Source: Verrucomicrobiota bacterium
Lineage (GTDB): Bacteria; Verrucomicrobiota; Verrucomicrobiia; Limisphaerales; Pedosphaeraceae
Assembly (NCBI GenBank): GCA_021325145.1
Contig: JAJPHR010000107.1
Span: 1 to 32,485 of the forward strand
Direction of reading: 5' to 3'
Length of the DNA stretch: 32,485 bases
Both the position numbers and the translations under genes were made by a program. The notes under the pieces are model-generated. The model was not told the DNA's origin. It saw only the letters and a list, made by a program, of their open reading frames with translations, and made no database searches. Shown piece after piece: positions 13,625 through 22,652 of this stretch; within the stretch, counting starts at the first letter, position 1, and each line of letters starts with the position of its first letter.

Positions 13625-15079
13625 TCATTTGATATTCAACTCCCGTGTGATCGCGAACTTCTCGACTCGTTTGCGCAGCGTGGCGCGGGTGATGCCCAGC
13701 AGCTTGGCGGCGTGCACCTGGTTGCCCTTGGTTTCCGACAACGCATGAATGATCAACTCCCGTTCCACCGCCGGGATTACCTTGAGCTTGGGATCCTGCC
13801 GCGCCCATCGGAAAAGCATCCGCGCGACCGACGCGAGTTCGGTCCCGCCGCTTTCCCCGACGGGCGCCTGCCCCCCGGCCAGTTGCGCCGGGGAACTTGC
13901 CAAAGAACCGGGGTCGGCAATTTCCGGCGGCAAATCCCCCGGCAAAATCACGTCGCCCTTAGCCACCACCACGGCGCGTTGTATGACATTCTCCAACTCC
14001 CGCACGTTCCCCGGCCAATGGTATTTCTCCAGGGTCTTGATCACCGCCGAGGAAATCGACTTGGGCGAACCTTGCTGGTCCTTCGCGAACTTCTTCAAGA
14101 AATAATTCACCAGCAACCGGACATCCTCAGGCCGCTCGCGCAACGGCGGGATCTGGATCCGCACCACGTTCAATCGATAAAACAAGTCCTCGCGAAATTG
14201 TCGCGCCGCCACCGCTTGTTCAAGCGGCTTGTTCGTCGCCGCGATCACCCGCACATCCACCTGGATGGGCTGGTTGCCGCCGACGCGCTCAAAGGTGCCC
14301 GATTGCAGGACGCGGAGGATTTTGGTTTGCGTCGCGGGCGTCATATCGCCGATTTCGTCCAGGAAAATCGTTCCGCCGTGGCATTGCTCGAAACGGCCAA
14401 TCCGCTGGGTGGCCGCCCCGGTAAACGCGCCCTTTTCGTGGCCGAACAATTCGCTTTCCAACAACTGTTCCGGAATCGCCGCACAGTTGATGGCCAGGAA
14501 GGGTTTCCCGTTGCGCTGGCTGTGATGGTAAATCGCGCGCGCCACCAATTCCTTGCCCGTGCCGCTTTCGCCGGTGATCAGGGCCGTGGCATCCGAACCC
14601 GCGAGTTGCCCGATCAATTTGAAAACCTTCTGCATCGGCTCGCTTCGGCCGACGATGCCCAATTCGTAATCCTCCGATTCCAACAGGGGCTGATACGACA
14701 CCACCTGCTTCATGTCGCGCGCCGTCTTGAGCGCCCCCGCGACGATCTCCTTGAGCTTGGGCACATCGAACGGCTTGAGCAAATAATCGTAGGCGCCGAG
14801 CTTCATCGCTTCGATCGCCGTCTGCGTCGTCCCGTAGGCCGTCATGAGGATGACCAGCAATTTGGAATCGATCTGGCGGATGCGGCGCAGCGTTTCCAAA
14901 CCGGTGATGCCTCCCATCCGCACGTCCATGATCACCAGGTCCGGCTTGAGCTTGGGAATGATCTTCAGACCTTCCTCGCCGCTGGCCGCGGTCGTCAGCT
15001 CAACTTCCGGCGAGTCAAAAATCCGGCGGAACGAGTATTGCACGTCCGCTTCGTCGTCGATTAGCAACAATTTAGCCAT
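13625..15079 (-). CDS. Sigma-54-dependent response regulator (NtrC family)
   Basis: A 484-residue protein with the full three-domain layout. Receiver domain about 3-120: acidic pocket D8/D9, phosphoacceptor D52 in IMDVRMGG, K102 in LLKPFD. AAA+ sigma-54 activation domain about 140-380: Walker A GESGTGKE 170-177, sigma-54 contact loop GAFTGA 217-222, Walker B IFLDEIGD 238-245. A Fis-type helix-turn-helix is at about 450-480 (NQVHAAKLLGITRATLRKRV). It activates sigma-54 promoters by ATP hydrolysis after phosphorylation by a histidine kinase. No kinase is adjacent, so partner and targets are unknown. In related genomes such regulators often control pilus or envelope genes, and pilin genes flank this window, but I see no direct link. 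Confidence 0.94.
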   Translation of the reverse strand: MAKLLLIDDEADVQYSFRRIFDSPEVELTTAASGEEGLKIIPKLKPDLVIMDVRMGGITGLETLRRIRQIDSKLLVILMTAYGTTQTAIEAMKLGAYDYLLKPFDVPKLKEIVAGALKTARDMKQVVSYQPLLESEDYELGIVGRSEPMQKVFKLIGQLAGSDATALITGESGTGKELVARAIYHHSQRNGKPFLAINCAAIPEQLLESELFGHEKGAFTGAATQRIGRFEQCHGGTIFLDEIGDMTPATQTKILRVLQSGTFERVGGNQPIQVDVRVIAATNKPLEQAVAARQFREDLFYRLNVVRIQIPPLRERPEDVRLLVNYFLKKFAKDQQGSPKSISSAVIKTLEKYHWPGNVRELENVIQRAVVVAKGDVILPGDLPPEIADPGSLASSPAQLAGGQAPVGESGGTELASVARMLFRWARQDPKLKVIPAVERELIIHALSETKGNQVHAAKLLGITRATLRKRVEKFAITRELNIK

Positions 15080-15372
15080 GTTGGCACTCTATTTTGACCG
15101 ACTACGGCGGAATGTCGAATGAAATCCTTGCGTGAGAACGAGGCGGCAGGGGGACACGATTTGGAGGTAGTGGTCCGAAGCCGGGCAAGCCGGGTGGATC
15201 ACAGCCCACCTGCTTTATTGGGAGGGGAAAGGATGAGTTGGAGGCGAGTTAAGAATACTGAGGACCGAATCACGACGCAGCCGAGCCCCGACCAAGCGGG
15301 TGAATAATCACCTCGCTCGGTGGACCCGGCTGCCGGAGGCTGCCGAAGCCAATGCCCGCATCACTTAGCGGT

Positions 15373-16401
15373 TCAGGGCTGGCCGGAACGCTCCGGGCCG
15401 CGCACATTGGCATCCCCTTCGTGCTGGATCTCCACGTCCTCCCGCCGAACGCCCTCGGAAATGTCCTGCCGCTCAACATCAGCTTGTTTGCGGGCGCGCA
15501 CTTCCTCGCGAACGTGGCTCTCCTTTTGCACGACTGGCTCCTCGCGGCGCAGAGGAATATAAACTTCCTGGCCGGAGAAAGCTTCTCCAGTCTGGGTGCC
15601 CTCGGCCGGAACTCGTTCAATCACGATTTCTTCATGGGCGAGTTCCACTGGCTGGGTCACGACCTCCGTTTTCACGATCTTTCGCAAACGGACGCCGCCT
15701 GACTCAACCTGGCGTTTTCCCACCTTCAATTCTTCCTCGCTCAGAGGAATCCGGGCTTCTTCGGCTTCCCTCCGCGGCTCAGCAGCCGTCGTTTCCGGCT
15801 CGCCTGGTGTAAAGCGGGCCGTGCTTTCGGGCTCGCGAATTTCCTCAGTCGAAAACCGGGGTTTCTCGCCTGCAAAAGGCTCTTCGCGAAAAGCTTCCGA
15901 ACTCTCAGTGGTTTCCGAAGTTCCACCCAAATGAAAATAGTCGATTACTCGCCGCTCACTTTCCGGATCAAGATCGCGGTCGGCATCGTACGCCGGCGCA
16001 TTCTTGATCATGTCCTCCCCAAATCGCAGCCTAATCTTGCGGCCACCCTCGCTGACCTCCGCGGCTTGTGCGGGTATGACGTGGGTCTTGCCAAAGAGCC
16101 ATCCGGTTTTGATGCCCAAAAATGCGGGCTGGCCGTTCCGGTCCACCCACAAGGCATGCAGAGTCCCGATTTTCTTGTCGTCCTTGTCCATCACGGCGTA
16201 GTCAAGGTATCGGCTGAACCCGCTTCGATCTCCCGGTGTCGGCAAAGCAGCCGTGGCAGGGTCCGTCATTGGTGATCCCGCAACGGGGCTGGTTGTGCCC
16301 GTGCTTCCCGTTTCATCTCTCAATTGGTTTTCATCTTTTTCATTCATAACAACATCTTTCAAAAGCTGTTTTAATTGTTCGCAATGGGGAGAACATCTCA
16401 T
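15373..16401 (-). CDS. PRC-barrel and DUF2382 (YsnF/AvaK-like) stress protein
   Basis: A 342-residue soluble protein. After a Ser/Thr/Pro-rich N-terminus, about 60-150 form a PRC-barrel domain (SRYLDYAVMDKDDKKIGTLH through WLFGKTHVIPA). An acidic linker follows, then from about 220 a DUF2382 domain with IPLSEEELKVGKRQVESGGV, VVTQPVELAHEEIVIERVPA and VYIPLRREEPVVQKE. The end is highly charged (RKQADVERQD, RREDVEIQHEG). Proteins of this pair are general-stress-associated in many bacteria; the molecular role is unknown. ATG 16401 is preceded by GGGG at short distance; an in-frame ATG at 16347 would remove 18 residues and is also plausible. It stands alone: the 15080-15372 spacer downstream shows no convincing gene or terminator. 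Confidence 0.85.
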   Translation of the reverse strand: MRCSPHCEQLKQLLKDVVMNEKDENQLRDETGSTGTTSPVAGSPMTDPATAALPTPGDRSGFSRYLDYAVMDKDDKKIGTLHALWVDRNGQPAFLGIKTGWLFGKTHVIPAQAAEVSEGGRKIRLRFGEDMIKNAPAYDADRDLDPESERRVIDYFHLGGTSETTESSEAFREEPFAGEKPRFSTEEIREPESTARFTPGEPETTAAEPRREAEEARIPLSEEELKVGKRQVESGGVRLRKIVKTEVVTQPVELAHEEIVIERVPAEGTQTGEAFSGQEVYIPLRREEPVVQKESHVREEVRARKQADVERQDISEGVRREDVEIQHEGDANVRGPERSGQP

Positions 16402-16676
16402 TTACACCCCACTGCCTAAAACAACCTAATGCGGCCTCATGGTCACTCCATGGGGTGTTGCCTGTAGTTTTGCAAAAAAAGTCGCGTGAATAAACATCGA
16501 CCCTTTCTGGCTGACTAAATAAACAACGGAGGGCTGTTAGATGGGAGTAACCTCAACGCTTTTTCCCGATTTTTGGGGAGGGAGATGTGCGTTGTGGCGA
16601 GTACGACCTCACCTGACACCCTGATGCCTCACCTTTTCCAGAGAAGCTCCCTGTTCCATTGGACCTGCTCACGGAC

Positions 16677-16800
16677 CATGAACGGTTCTATTATCCGCAT
16701 CATTAACGAATGCGCCTGGGGCCTGCGGCGGCGCGCACAGGAGTGCGCGCCCTACCCGGCACACACGGTAGTAGGGCGGGCAGTCCTCTGCACGCCGCCC
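16677..16800. repeat. Multi-hairpin repeat module, copy 1
   Basis: The order is a CCGCAT-ATT segment (16677-16717), a perfect 9-bp hairpin (GGCGCGCAC 16730-16738, loop AGGA, GTGCGCGCC 16743-16751), then GGGCGGGCAGTCCTCTGCACGCC (split here by position 16775-16797: an imperfect hairpin). The same elements recur at 26791-26903. The rest of the 500-base spacer (16402-16901) shows no supported gene. Confidence 0.75.
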
Positions 16801-16901
16801 CCCGAAACGATTTAGGGCGTTCCGAATAGGTCTGGTTGATGTTCAATGAGCTACAAAACAGTTCATGGAAAAGTTGGAGCGAGGAGCATCGGTTCTCCAA
16901 C

Positions 16902-18437
16902 TCAACGATTTCCTCCAAACAGAGCATCCAATTTTTTCCGCACGCCTTCATCCATCCGAATCAGCGGCGGCCAGCGCCGTTTGAATCCTTCCCCGGCCAG
17001 CTTGCGTGTGGCATCGATTCCCATTTTCGTGCCCATGGCGATTTCAGAAGTGGCGTGGTCCAACACGTCCGCCGGTCCCTTGGTGAAAATGCTGTCCCGC
17101 TGGGGATCGGTGTTCGCGCAAAGCCGGAAAAGAACATCGCTGGTGTTGTGCACGTCCACGTCGTCATCCACCACCACGATGTATTTGGTGAACATCATCT
17201 GGCCCATGCCCCAGAGGCCGTGCATGATTTTGTAGGCCTGCATGGGATAACTTTTTCGGATGCTTACGAAGACGAGATTATGGAACACACCCTCGGCGGG
17301 CAGCGCGATGTCCACGATTTCCGGGAAGTTCATCTTGAAAATCGGCAGAAAGAGTTTGACGCTCGCGCTCCCTAAATAAAAATCCTCCATCGGCGGGATT
17401 CCAACAATCGTGGCTGGGTAAACGGCGTCCTTACGATGCGTGAGGGCCGTAACGTGGAAGACAGGGTACGGTTCGGGCAAGGTATAATACCCGGTGTGAT
17501 CGCCGAAAGGCCCTTCCATGCGCAGCGGTTCCCTGGGATCGATGAAGCCCTCGATGACGAAGTCGGCGTTTGCCGGCACTTCCAGATCGTTGGTTTCGCA
17601 TTTGACGAGTTCAACGGATTGCTTGCGTAAATAGCCGGCCAGGAGGAATTCGTCCAAGCCATCGGGCAGGGGCGCGGTGGCGCAAAAAGTGAACGCCGGG
17701 TCGCCCCCCAGAAAAATGGCCACGGGCATCCGCTGGCCGGTTTCATAGTAACGCCGCCCATGGCGGGCGGCGACTTTTTGCAACTGCCAGTGCATTCCGG
17801 TTGTGCGTTCGTCGTAAATCTGGATGCGATACATGCCCAAGTTGCGCTCGCCGGTGTCGGGATCGCGCGTTACGACGCAGGGCAGGGTGATAAACCGGCC
17901 GCCATCCAGGGGCCAGCATTTTTGAATCGGCAGGTTTAAGAGGGTCGGAGGTTGGGAGCCAAAGGTTGTGGGCCGGTCAACTTCCGGCGCCGCAGGCCAG
18001 GGCTCGACTCGAGTGGGTGGGGCTTCAAAGCGGTGGATTACCTCCTTGCAAGGGCCGGTCTTGATCAGTTTGGGCCGGGCATGGCGAAGTTCAAAGGCGG
18101 TGCCCAGGAGTTTGAGCGCTTCCCGGAAGGAGGTGGGCGGTTTGGCCTTCAATAGCGAGCCCAGTTCCGCCGCCAGCTCGTCCACGCTGCTTGCGCCCAG
18201 GCTGGCCGCCATGCGTCGAGGCGAGCCGAAACAGTTGATGGCCAGCGGGAAAGGGGAAACCTGGCCATTTACAGCAGGTTTCTCGAACAGCAGCGCCCGC
18301 CCGCCGCCCGGCTTCTTCATCTCCCGGTTGGCCAATTCCGTGATCTCCAGTTCGGTTGCCACCGGCTGGGAGATACGGACGAGCTCTCCGGCCTGCTCCA
18401 GGAGCTTTAGGAAACCGCCGTACGATTCGAACGCCAT
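16902..18437 (-). CDS. ubiD: UbiD family decarboxylase
   Basis: A 511-residue protein of the UbiD family, which uses prenylated FMN to (de)carboxylate aromatic or unsaturated acids. UbiD itself acts on 4-hydroxy-3-polyprenylbenzoate in ubiquinone synthesis, and paralogues act in menaquinone-related routes. Landmarks: MKKPGGGRALLFEKP (40-54), RNLGMYRIQIYD (198-209, R204), FVIEGFIDP (293-301), MEGPFGDHTGYY (307-318) with acidic E308 and D313 where the family active-site acids lie, and PPMEDFYLG near 350. The C-terminal VVVDDDVDVHN and LDHATSEIAMGTKMGIDATR are also family blocks. The frame is open to 18782, but the extra 115 residues are not protein-like, so ATG 18437 is preferred. The prFMN synthase ubiX is not in the window. 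Confidence 0.92.
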   Translation of the reverse strand: MAFESYGGFLKLLEQAGELVRISQPVATELEITELANREMKKPGGGRALLFEKPAVNGQVSPFPLAINCFGSPRRMAASLGASSVDELAAELGSLLKAKPPTSFREALKLLGTAFELRHARPKLIKTGPCKEVIHRFEAPPTRVEPWPAAPEVDRPTTFGSQPPTLLNLPIQKCWPLDGGRFITLPCVVTRDPDTGERNLGMYRIQIYDERTTGMHWQLQKVAARHGRRYYETGQRMPVAIFLGGDPAFTFCATAPLPDGLDEFLLAGYLRKQSVELVKCETNDLEVPANADFVIEGFIDPREPLRMEGPFGDHTGYYTLPEPYPVFHVTALTHRKDAVYPATIVGIPPMEDFYLGSASVKLFLPIFKMNFPEIVDIALPAEGVFHNLVFVSIRKSYPMQAYKIMHGLWGMGQMMFTKYIVVVDDDVDVHNTSDVLFRLCANTDPQRDSIFTKGPADVLDHATSEIAMGTKMGIDATRKLAGEGFKRRWPPLIRMDEGVRKKLDALFGGNR

Positions 18438-18538
18438 GCCCGCGAAGCTACCAAAATGGAACGGACATGCAATAGATCGTAACAAATTACCACGAAAGCA
18501 TTGATTCGGCGGGACCACTGCTCCCCCAAAATGAAACC

Positions 18539-20518
18539 TCACGCTTTCTGCCGCAATTGTCGTTGCCGCTTGTGATTCGCAAAAAGCCACGCATTCTGCA
18601 GAACCAGGCAACCCAGTCCGGCAATCACGAAATATTGCCAGGCTCTCAACAGGCAAATCGTCCAGTAAGAAAACCGGCCCAACTCCCGCGGTTCGCCGAA
18701 CGCGAGCCACCCGGTCGTGCTCTCGTCCCGCGCCACGACTTTGAATTTGCCGGCGGGCGCCTTGACGAAAGCATTCTGCCATCCTCCGTCTGCAGATAGC
18801 GCGGATTTGACGGGCGTGCTTTTGCCGGTGGAATCGAGCAATTCCAGGGACAGGCCCGGCGCGCCCAGATAACCCGCCACGGGAATTTCCAGGAAGGGCA
18901 ACGTGGCCGGGTTTATCGGCAGGCTCTCAAATTTCCCTTGTGCGCCGACGCCGGTTCCGCCGGAGTAAGAGCCCCAACACCGTTCCGCGGGCGGAGCAGC
19001 CGCATCCGGCGGGCAACCGTTGGTCACGAAGGCTCCGTCGTCGGCGCCATCGCCACGGACTACCGGAAGCGGATTGCGAACGCAGGCTGGAAGGATTTGT
19101 CGAATCCCGGGATGGCGCAACAGGCGCACTAATTCATCAACGCGAGGAAAGGGGCGGGCGAAGAACGTCACATCCGCGATCACTTGCGGATTATCCGTGG
19201 CCCTGAATGCGATTGCGGTTTGCAGTCGCGCATCCCGAAATGCCAGCCAGGTAGGCAGCGAGTTGTACCAGGTATTATCCATCAACCACGCCAGGCCGGA
19301 CAGACAAAACACCACCCACACCGCGCAACCCGCAGTCCAAACAGGCTGGTACTTGGGTCGCGGCCCATAACGCGTGATCAGCAGCACCAGCGCCAGGCCA
19401 TCGGCCACCATGATCAGGCTGAAGGAGTCCATGTACCGCGAAGCGGGCAGAATTCCCTCACTGCTTCGTCCAAAAGCCGTGGCCGCGGCTTGCAGGATAA
19501 CCCACAACCCGATCATCAGGAGCATCTGCTCCGCCCGCTGTTGCTTTGCCGGGGAGCGAAAATACAGCCACGCAAGCGCCCCGAGCGGGAAAAGATTGAC
19601 CAGCGCAAACCAGGGATGAATTACCCACGGCCACGCCAGATTCTGGCCTAGCGCGACCCAAAAGGCTTGCAGGGCATGCGGGAATGCGGGGTGTTCGTGC
19701 GGCACCTTCGGGATATTCCACAGCCCGGCGAGAGTTATCACCAGGCCCGCAACGAGCGTAGGCAGTTCACGCCGCCAGCGCCGCCGGTCTTTCAAAATCT
19801 CAAATACCGCCAACCCAGCCGCGGCGACGGCCGCCAGGAAACCCGAAGCCATGGTGAACAACGAAGCGACTGCGGTTGCGACGCCCAGCCACCAGCGCCA
19901 CGACAATGGTTCGGCCAACCCGAGCCACCAAATGACCAGCCCGGAGAAAGTCAGGAGAAAATAAAACTGGCATTGCATCCCTCCCACAGTGTTTTCCCAG
20001 GCGAATGGCGGGAGCGCCATCAGGGCCAGCATCAACCAGATGAACGGCCAGTTTTGCCGGCCCATGAAACGGGCCAGCAGAACCCCCAAGCCTGCGATGG
20101 TTGCCGAGTGAACGACGGCATTCATGGCCGCCTGGAATTGGTTGTCCCACTGCCCATTCAACCAGAGCAGCAGGACATCCCAGACGTGGGTGAAAAAGAT
20201 CCGATGTTCGTTGTGGGCGCGGAACAGGTCTGCGAGCGTCAGATGGCCTTCAAGGTACGGAATATACATATCGGCTCCTTCGCCATCCCATTGGTCCCAA
20301 AAAGGCATCGGCGTGCCCAGGTGCAGGAGCAGGCAGAATTTTACGCCCAGAGTCAGCAAAAAAAGACTCGCTGCCCAGCCAGCGTGGCTCTGGATGAGCG
20401 GCCCTGGCTGGCCGCGCGAAGACGAAGGCATTGGGGCAGAGGGCGGTTCGGGAACGCCCACAGAATCCCCCTGGCCTGGCGTTTGCCCAGGCTCAGCCTT
20501 GGAGGAGTTGGCTATCAT
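18539..20518 (-). CDS. Large polytopic membrane protein, tandem paralogue 2
   Basis: A 659-residue protein of unknown function. A Pro/Ser-rich cytoplasmic start (about 1-45) is followed by about ten hydrophobic helices and then a roughly 180-residue extracytoplasmic part ending in one more helix. Conserved with its neighbour are: GTPMPFWDQWD after the first helix, an EHRIFFTHVW block, LNGQWDNQ, FAWENTVGG, an SxYMDS block, IRQILPACVRNPL, a beta-rich KAPAGKFKVVA region, and RFSYWTICLLRAWQYF at the end. An acidic D-x-x-D in the first outer loop is what GT-C glycosyltransferases show, so a polyprenyl-sugar-dependent transferase is a guess. ATG 20518 overlaps the upstream gene by 26 bases; a TTG at 20557 is less likely. 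Confidence 0.78.
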   Translation of the reverse strand: MIANSSKAEPGQTPGQGDSVGVPEPPSAPMPSSSRGQPGPLIQSHAGWAASLFLLTLGVKFCLLLHLGTPMPFWDQWDGEGADMYIPYLEGHLTLADLFRAHNEHRIFFTHVWDVLLLWLNGQWDNQFQAAMNAVVHSATIAGLGVLLARFMGRQNWPFIWLMLALMALPPFAWENTVGGMQCQFYFLLTFSGLVIWWLGLAEPLSWRWWLGVATAVASLFTMASGFLAAVAAAGLAVFEILKDRRRWRRELPTLVAGLVITLAGLWNIPKVPHEHPAFPHALQAFWVALGQNLAWPWVIHPWFALVNLFPLGALAWLYFRSPAKQQRAEQMLLMIGLWVILQAAATAFGRSSEGILPASRYMDSFSLIMVADGLALVLLITRYGPRPKYQPVWTAGCAVWVVFCLSGLAWLMDNTWYNSLPTWLAFRDARLQTAIAFRATDNPQVIADVTFFARPFPRVDELVRLLRHPGIRQILPACVRNPLPVVRGDGADDGAFVTNGCPPDAAAPPAERCWGSYSGGTGVGAQGKFESLPINPATLPFLEIPVAGYLGAPGLSLELLDSTGKSTPVKSALSADGGWQNAFVKAPAGKFKVVARDESTTGWLAFGEPRELGRFSYWTICLLRAWQYFVIAGLGCLVLQNAWLFANHKRQRQLRQKA

Positions 20519-22478
20519 CAGGATTACGGTACACAAAACCCGTTTCCATTCGCGCAAATTGTCGTCGCGAAGATAGCCCTGTCTTTACCAGCAGACCCGC
20601 CAGCCCGGCGAACAGAAAATATTTCCAAGCGGCCAGCAGACAAATTGTCCAGTAGGAAAACCGGCCCATTTCCCGTGGTTCCTTGAACGCGAACTCGCCT
20701 GCGGAGCCGGCGGCTGCAGCCACGATTTTGAACTTACCCATCGGCGCTTTCACGCAAACGGTGGTCCATGATTGATTGGTCATGGGGGGGAGTTTTGTTG
20801 AAATCACGCGCCCGGTGGCGAGTTCAACCAACTGGAAGGAAATACTGCCGGCGGACAACTCACCAGCGACGGGGAATTCGAGATACGGCAGGCGGCTTGG
20901 ACCAAGCGGAAGACTTTCGAATTTTCCCTCGGTGTGGTTTGTTCGCGGCCGAAAAGTCCAACCCGGTCCACTTGGCGCATCCCAATGCGTTCCCGCGGCA
21001 CTGAGCGGAACAAAAGAACCATCGCCGGCATCGGTTTGGGTCACTTGGAGCGGTTCGCGAACGCAAGCAGGCAAAATGGCGCGGACTTCCGGATTGCGCA
21101 GCACGAGCGCGAGTTTTTCCGGCCTTGGATAAAGCCTTTCTATGACGCGTTTTCGCTCCAGCACGCGCGGGTCGTCCGTGGCCAAAAAAGCGCGGGCACT
21201 TTTCAGCCAGAGTTGCTGCTCGAAGCTGCGCTCGAGAATGGAATTGGTCCAGGTGGCAAGGCTGAGTTTCTGAAGGCCCGCCAGACAATCAACCGCCCAG
21301 ACGACCGCGAGTAGCAGGGCGAGTTTTCGAAACCAGGAAGGCCGCAAGTGGCAGGTCAACAAGCAGACGAAACTCAACCAATCGGCAATCATAATAAGAC
21401 TGGAAGAATCCATGTAGCGCGAGGCGGGGACAGCGCCACCGGCGCCGCGTGAGTACGCCGCCGCCGCCGCCTGCAGCACCGACCATGCGCCCAGGCCAAG
21501 GATCATTTTTTCCGCCGGGAGGTTTTTGCCGGGCGCTCTGAGATACGTTCCCGCGAGCCAGACAAGTGGGAAAAGATTGACAGCCACGTGCCAGGGGAGA
21601 CGGTGGGAAGGATTGATCTTCGGCCAGGCAAGGTTACTGCCAAACGCCGTTAGAAAATCGCCCGCAGACCGAGCCTTGAACGGTATGGTTTCAGGACAAG
21701 CGGGTTTCAGGAGAAGCCCGGCCAGGATAATCAGGGCGCAGGTGGCGAGAACTGCGAGTTGCCACCGCTGAATTCGCCTCTCTTTTAGCAGGTCGAGAAC
21801 CACAAGTCCAAATACCGTGGCTGAAGCGAGCAAGCCCGAGGCGGCTGTGAACAGGGCGGCTCCAGCGCATGCCAGCCCCAGCCACCAGCAAAGCGACAAT
21901 GGCCGGCCAAGACCAAACAACCAAATGGTCAGGAGAGAAAAGATCAGCAGAAAGTAGAACTGCGAATATAATCCGCCGAGCGTGTTCTCCCAGGCGAACG
22001 GGAGCACCAGCGCGAGGGTCAGGGGCGGCCAGATAACCGGCCACAGGTTCCGGCCTGAAAGGCGGACCAGGAGCCAGCCCAGTCCGGCAATCGCGGCGCA
22101 ATGCAAGACGGCATTGGCCGCCATTTCCAACCGGCCGTCCCACTGTCCGTTCAACAAAAACAGCGCGAGATTATAAACCCGCGTGAAGAACATGCGATGC
22201 TCGACATGCGGCCGCACAAGCATCGAAAACGTCAATTTGCCCGTGAGATAGGGCAGATAAAGCCCGCGCGCTTCGGCGTCCCATTGATCCTGGAACGGCA
22301 GAGGAGTTCCAAACCGGAAGATCAGGAAGAATTTCGCACCCAAACCCGTCAAGAAAATGCCGGCCAGCCAGCCCCAATCATCTGCGAGGTTGCGGTGGAT
22401 GAAACCCAGGCGGGGGCGCGCTGTGGCGGGCCCGGTTTCGGGTGGAGCACCGATCATGTCGATAGCTGGCGAGTTCAC
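20493..22478 (-). CDS. Large polytopic membrane protein, tandem paralogue 1
   Basis: A 661-residue paralogue of the next gene downstream, with the same order of blocks: GTPLPFQDQWDAE, EHRMFFTRVYNLALFLLNGQ, FAWENTLGG, ASRYMDSSSLIM, VRAILPACVREPL, KAPMGKFKIVAAA and MGRFSYWTICLLAAWKYF. The first helix is LAGIFLTGLGAKFFLIF. About ten membrane helices, then an outer domain that is probably beta-rich, then a C-terminal helix. The start is GTG 22478; an in-frame ATG at 22457 is an alternative. The pair is translationally coupled by overlap. Function is unknown; GT-C-like glycosyltransferase or other envelope-polymer function is inferred only from the acidic first-loop motif and topology. Confidence 0.78.
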   Translation of the reverse strand: MNSPAIDMIGAPPETGPATARPRLGFIHRNLADDWGWLAGIFLTGLGAKFFLIFRFGTPLPFQDQWDAEARGLYLPYLTGKLTFSMLVRPHVEHRMFFTRVYNLALFLLNGQWDGRLEMAANAVLHCAAIAGLGWLLVRLSGRNLWPVIWPPLTLALVLPFAWENTLGGLYSQFYFLLIFSLLTIWLFGLGRPLSLCWWLGLACAGAALFTAASGLLASATVFGLVVLDLLKERRIQRWQLAVLATCALIILAGLLLKPACPETIPFKARSAGDFLTAFGSNLAWPKINPSHRLPWHVAVNLFPLVWLAGTYLRAPGKNLPAEKMILGLGAWSVLQAAAAAYSRGAGGAVPASRYMDSSSLIMIADWLSFVCLLTCHLRPSWFRKLALLLAVVWAVDCLAGLQKLSLATWTNSILERSFEQQLWLKSARAFLATDDPRVLERKRVIERLYPRPEKLALVLRNPEVRAILPACVREPLQVTQTDAGDGSFVPLSAAGTHWDAPSGPGWTFRPRTNHTEGKFESLPLGPSRLPYLEFPVAGELSAGSISFQLVELATGRVISTKLPPMTNQSWTTVCVKAPMGKFKIVAAAAGSAGEFAFKEPREMGRFSYWTICLLAAWKYFLFAGLAGLLVKTGLSSRRQFARMETGFVYRNPDDSQLLQG

Positions 22479-22652
22479 GCCATTGATTCGAATGATGGTG
22501 ATGGAAGTTTTATCGATTAACCCTGCGAAAGCAAATTATATTATTGATAGCTCCGACATTAGGCACAAATGAACAGCGTTTGGCATTGCCGGACCGCGAA
22601 GGCGGAGCTAAAAAAGTCAATTCCCGAATAACGCCCGGGCAAGAACCTAACT

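Noticed and set aside
13361..15064. A 567-codon plus-strand open frame opposite the sigma-54 regulator
   Set aside because: It is antisense to a gene with complete receiver, AAA+ and HTH motifs, and its translation is rich in Arg/His/Gln with no domain features; it is a GC-rich shadow frame.
18438..18782. Upstream extension of the UbiD frame (115 residues)
   Set aside because: The extension overlaps the end of the next gene and lacks protein-like features, whereas ATG 18437 gives a normal UbiD N-terminus.
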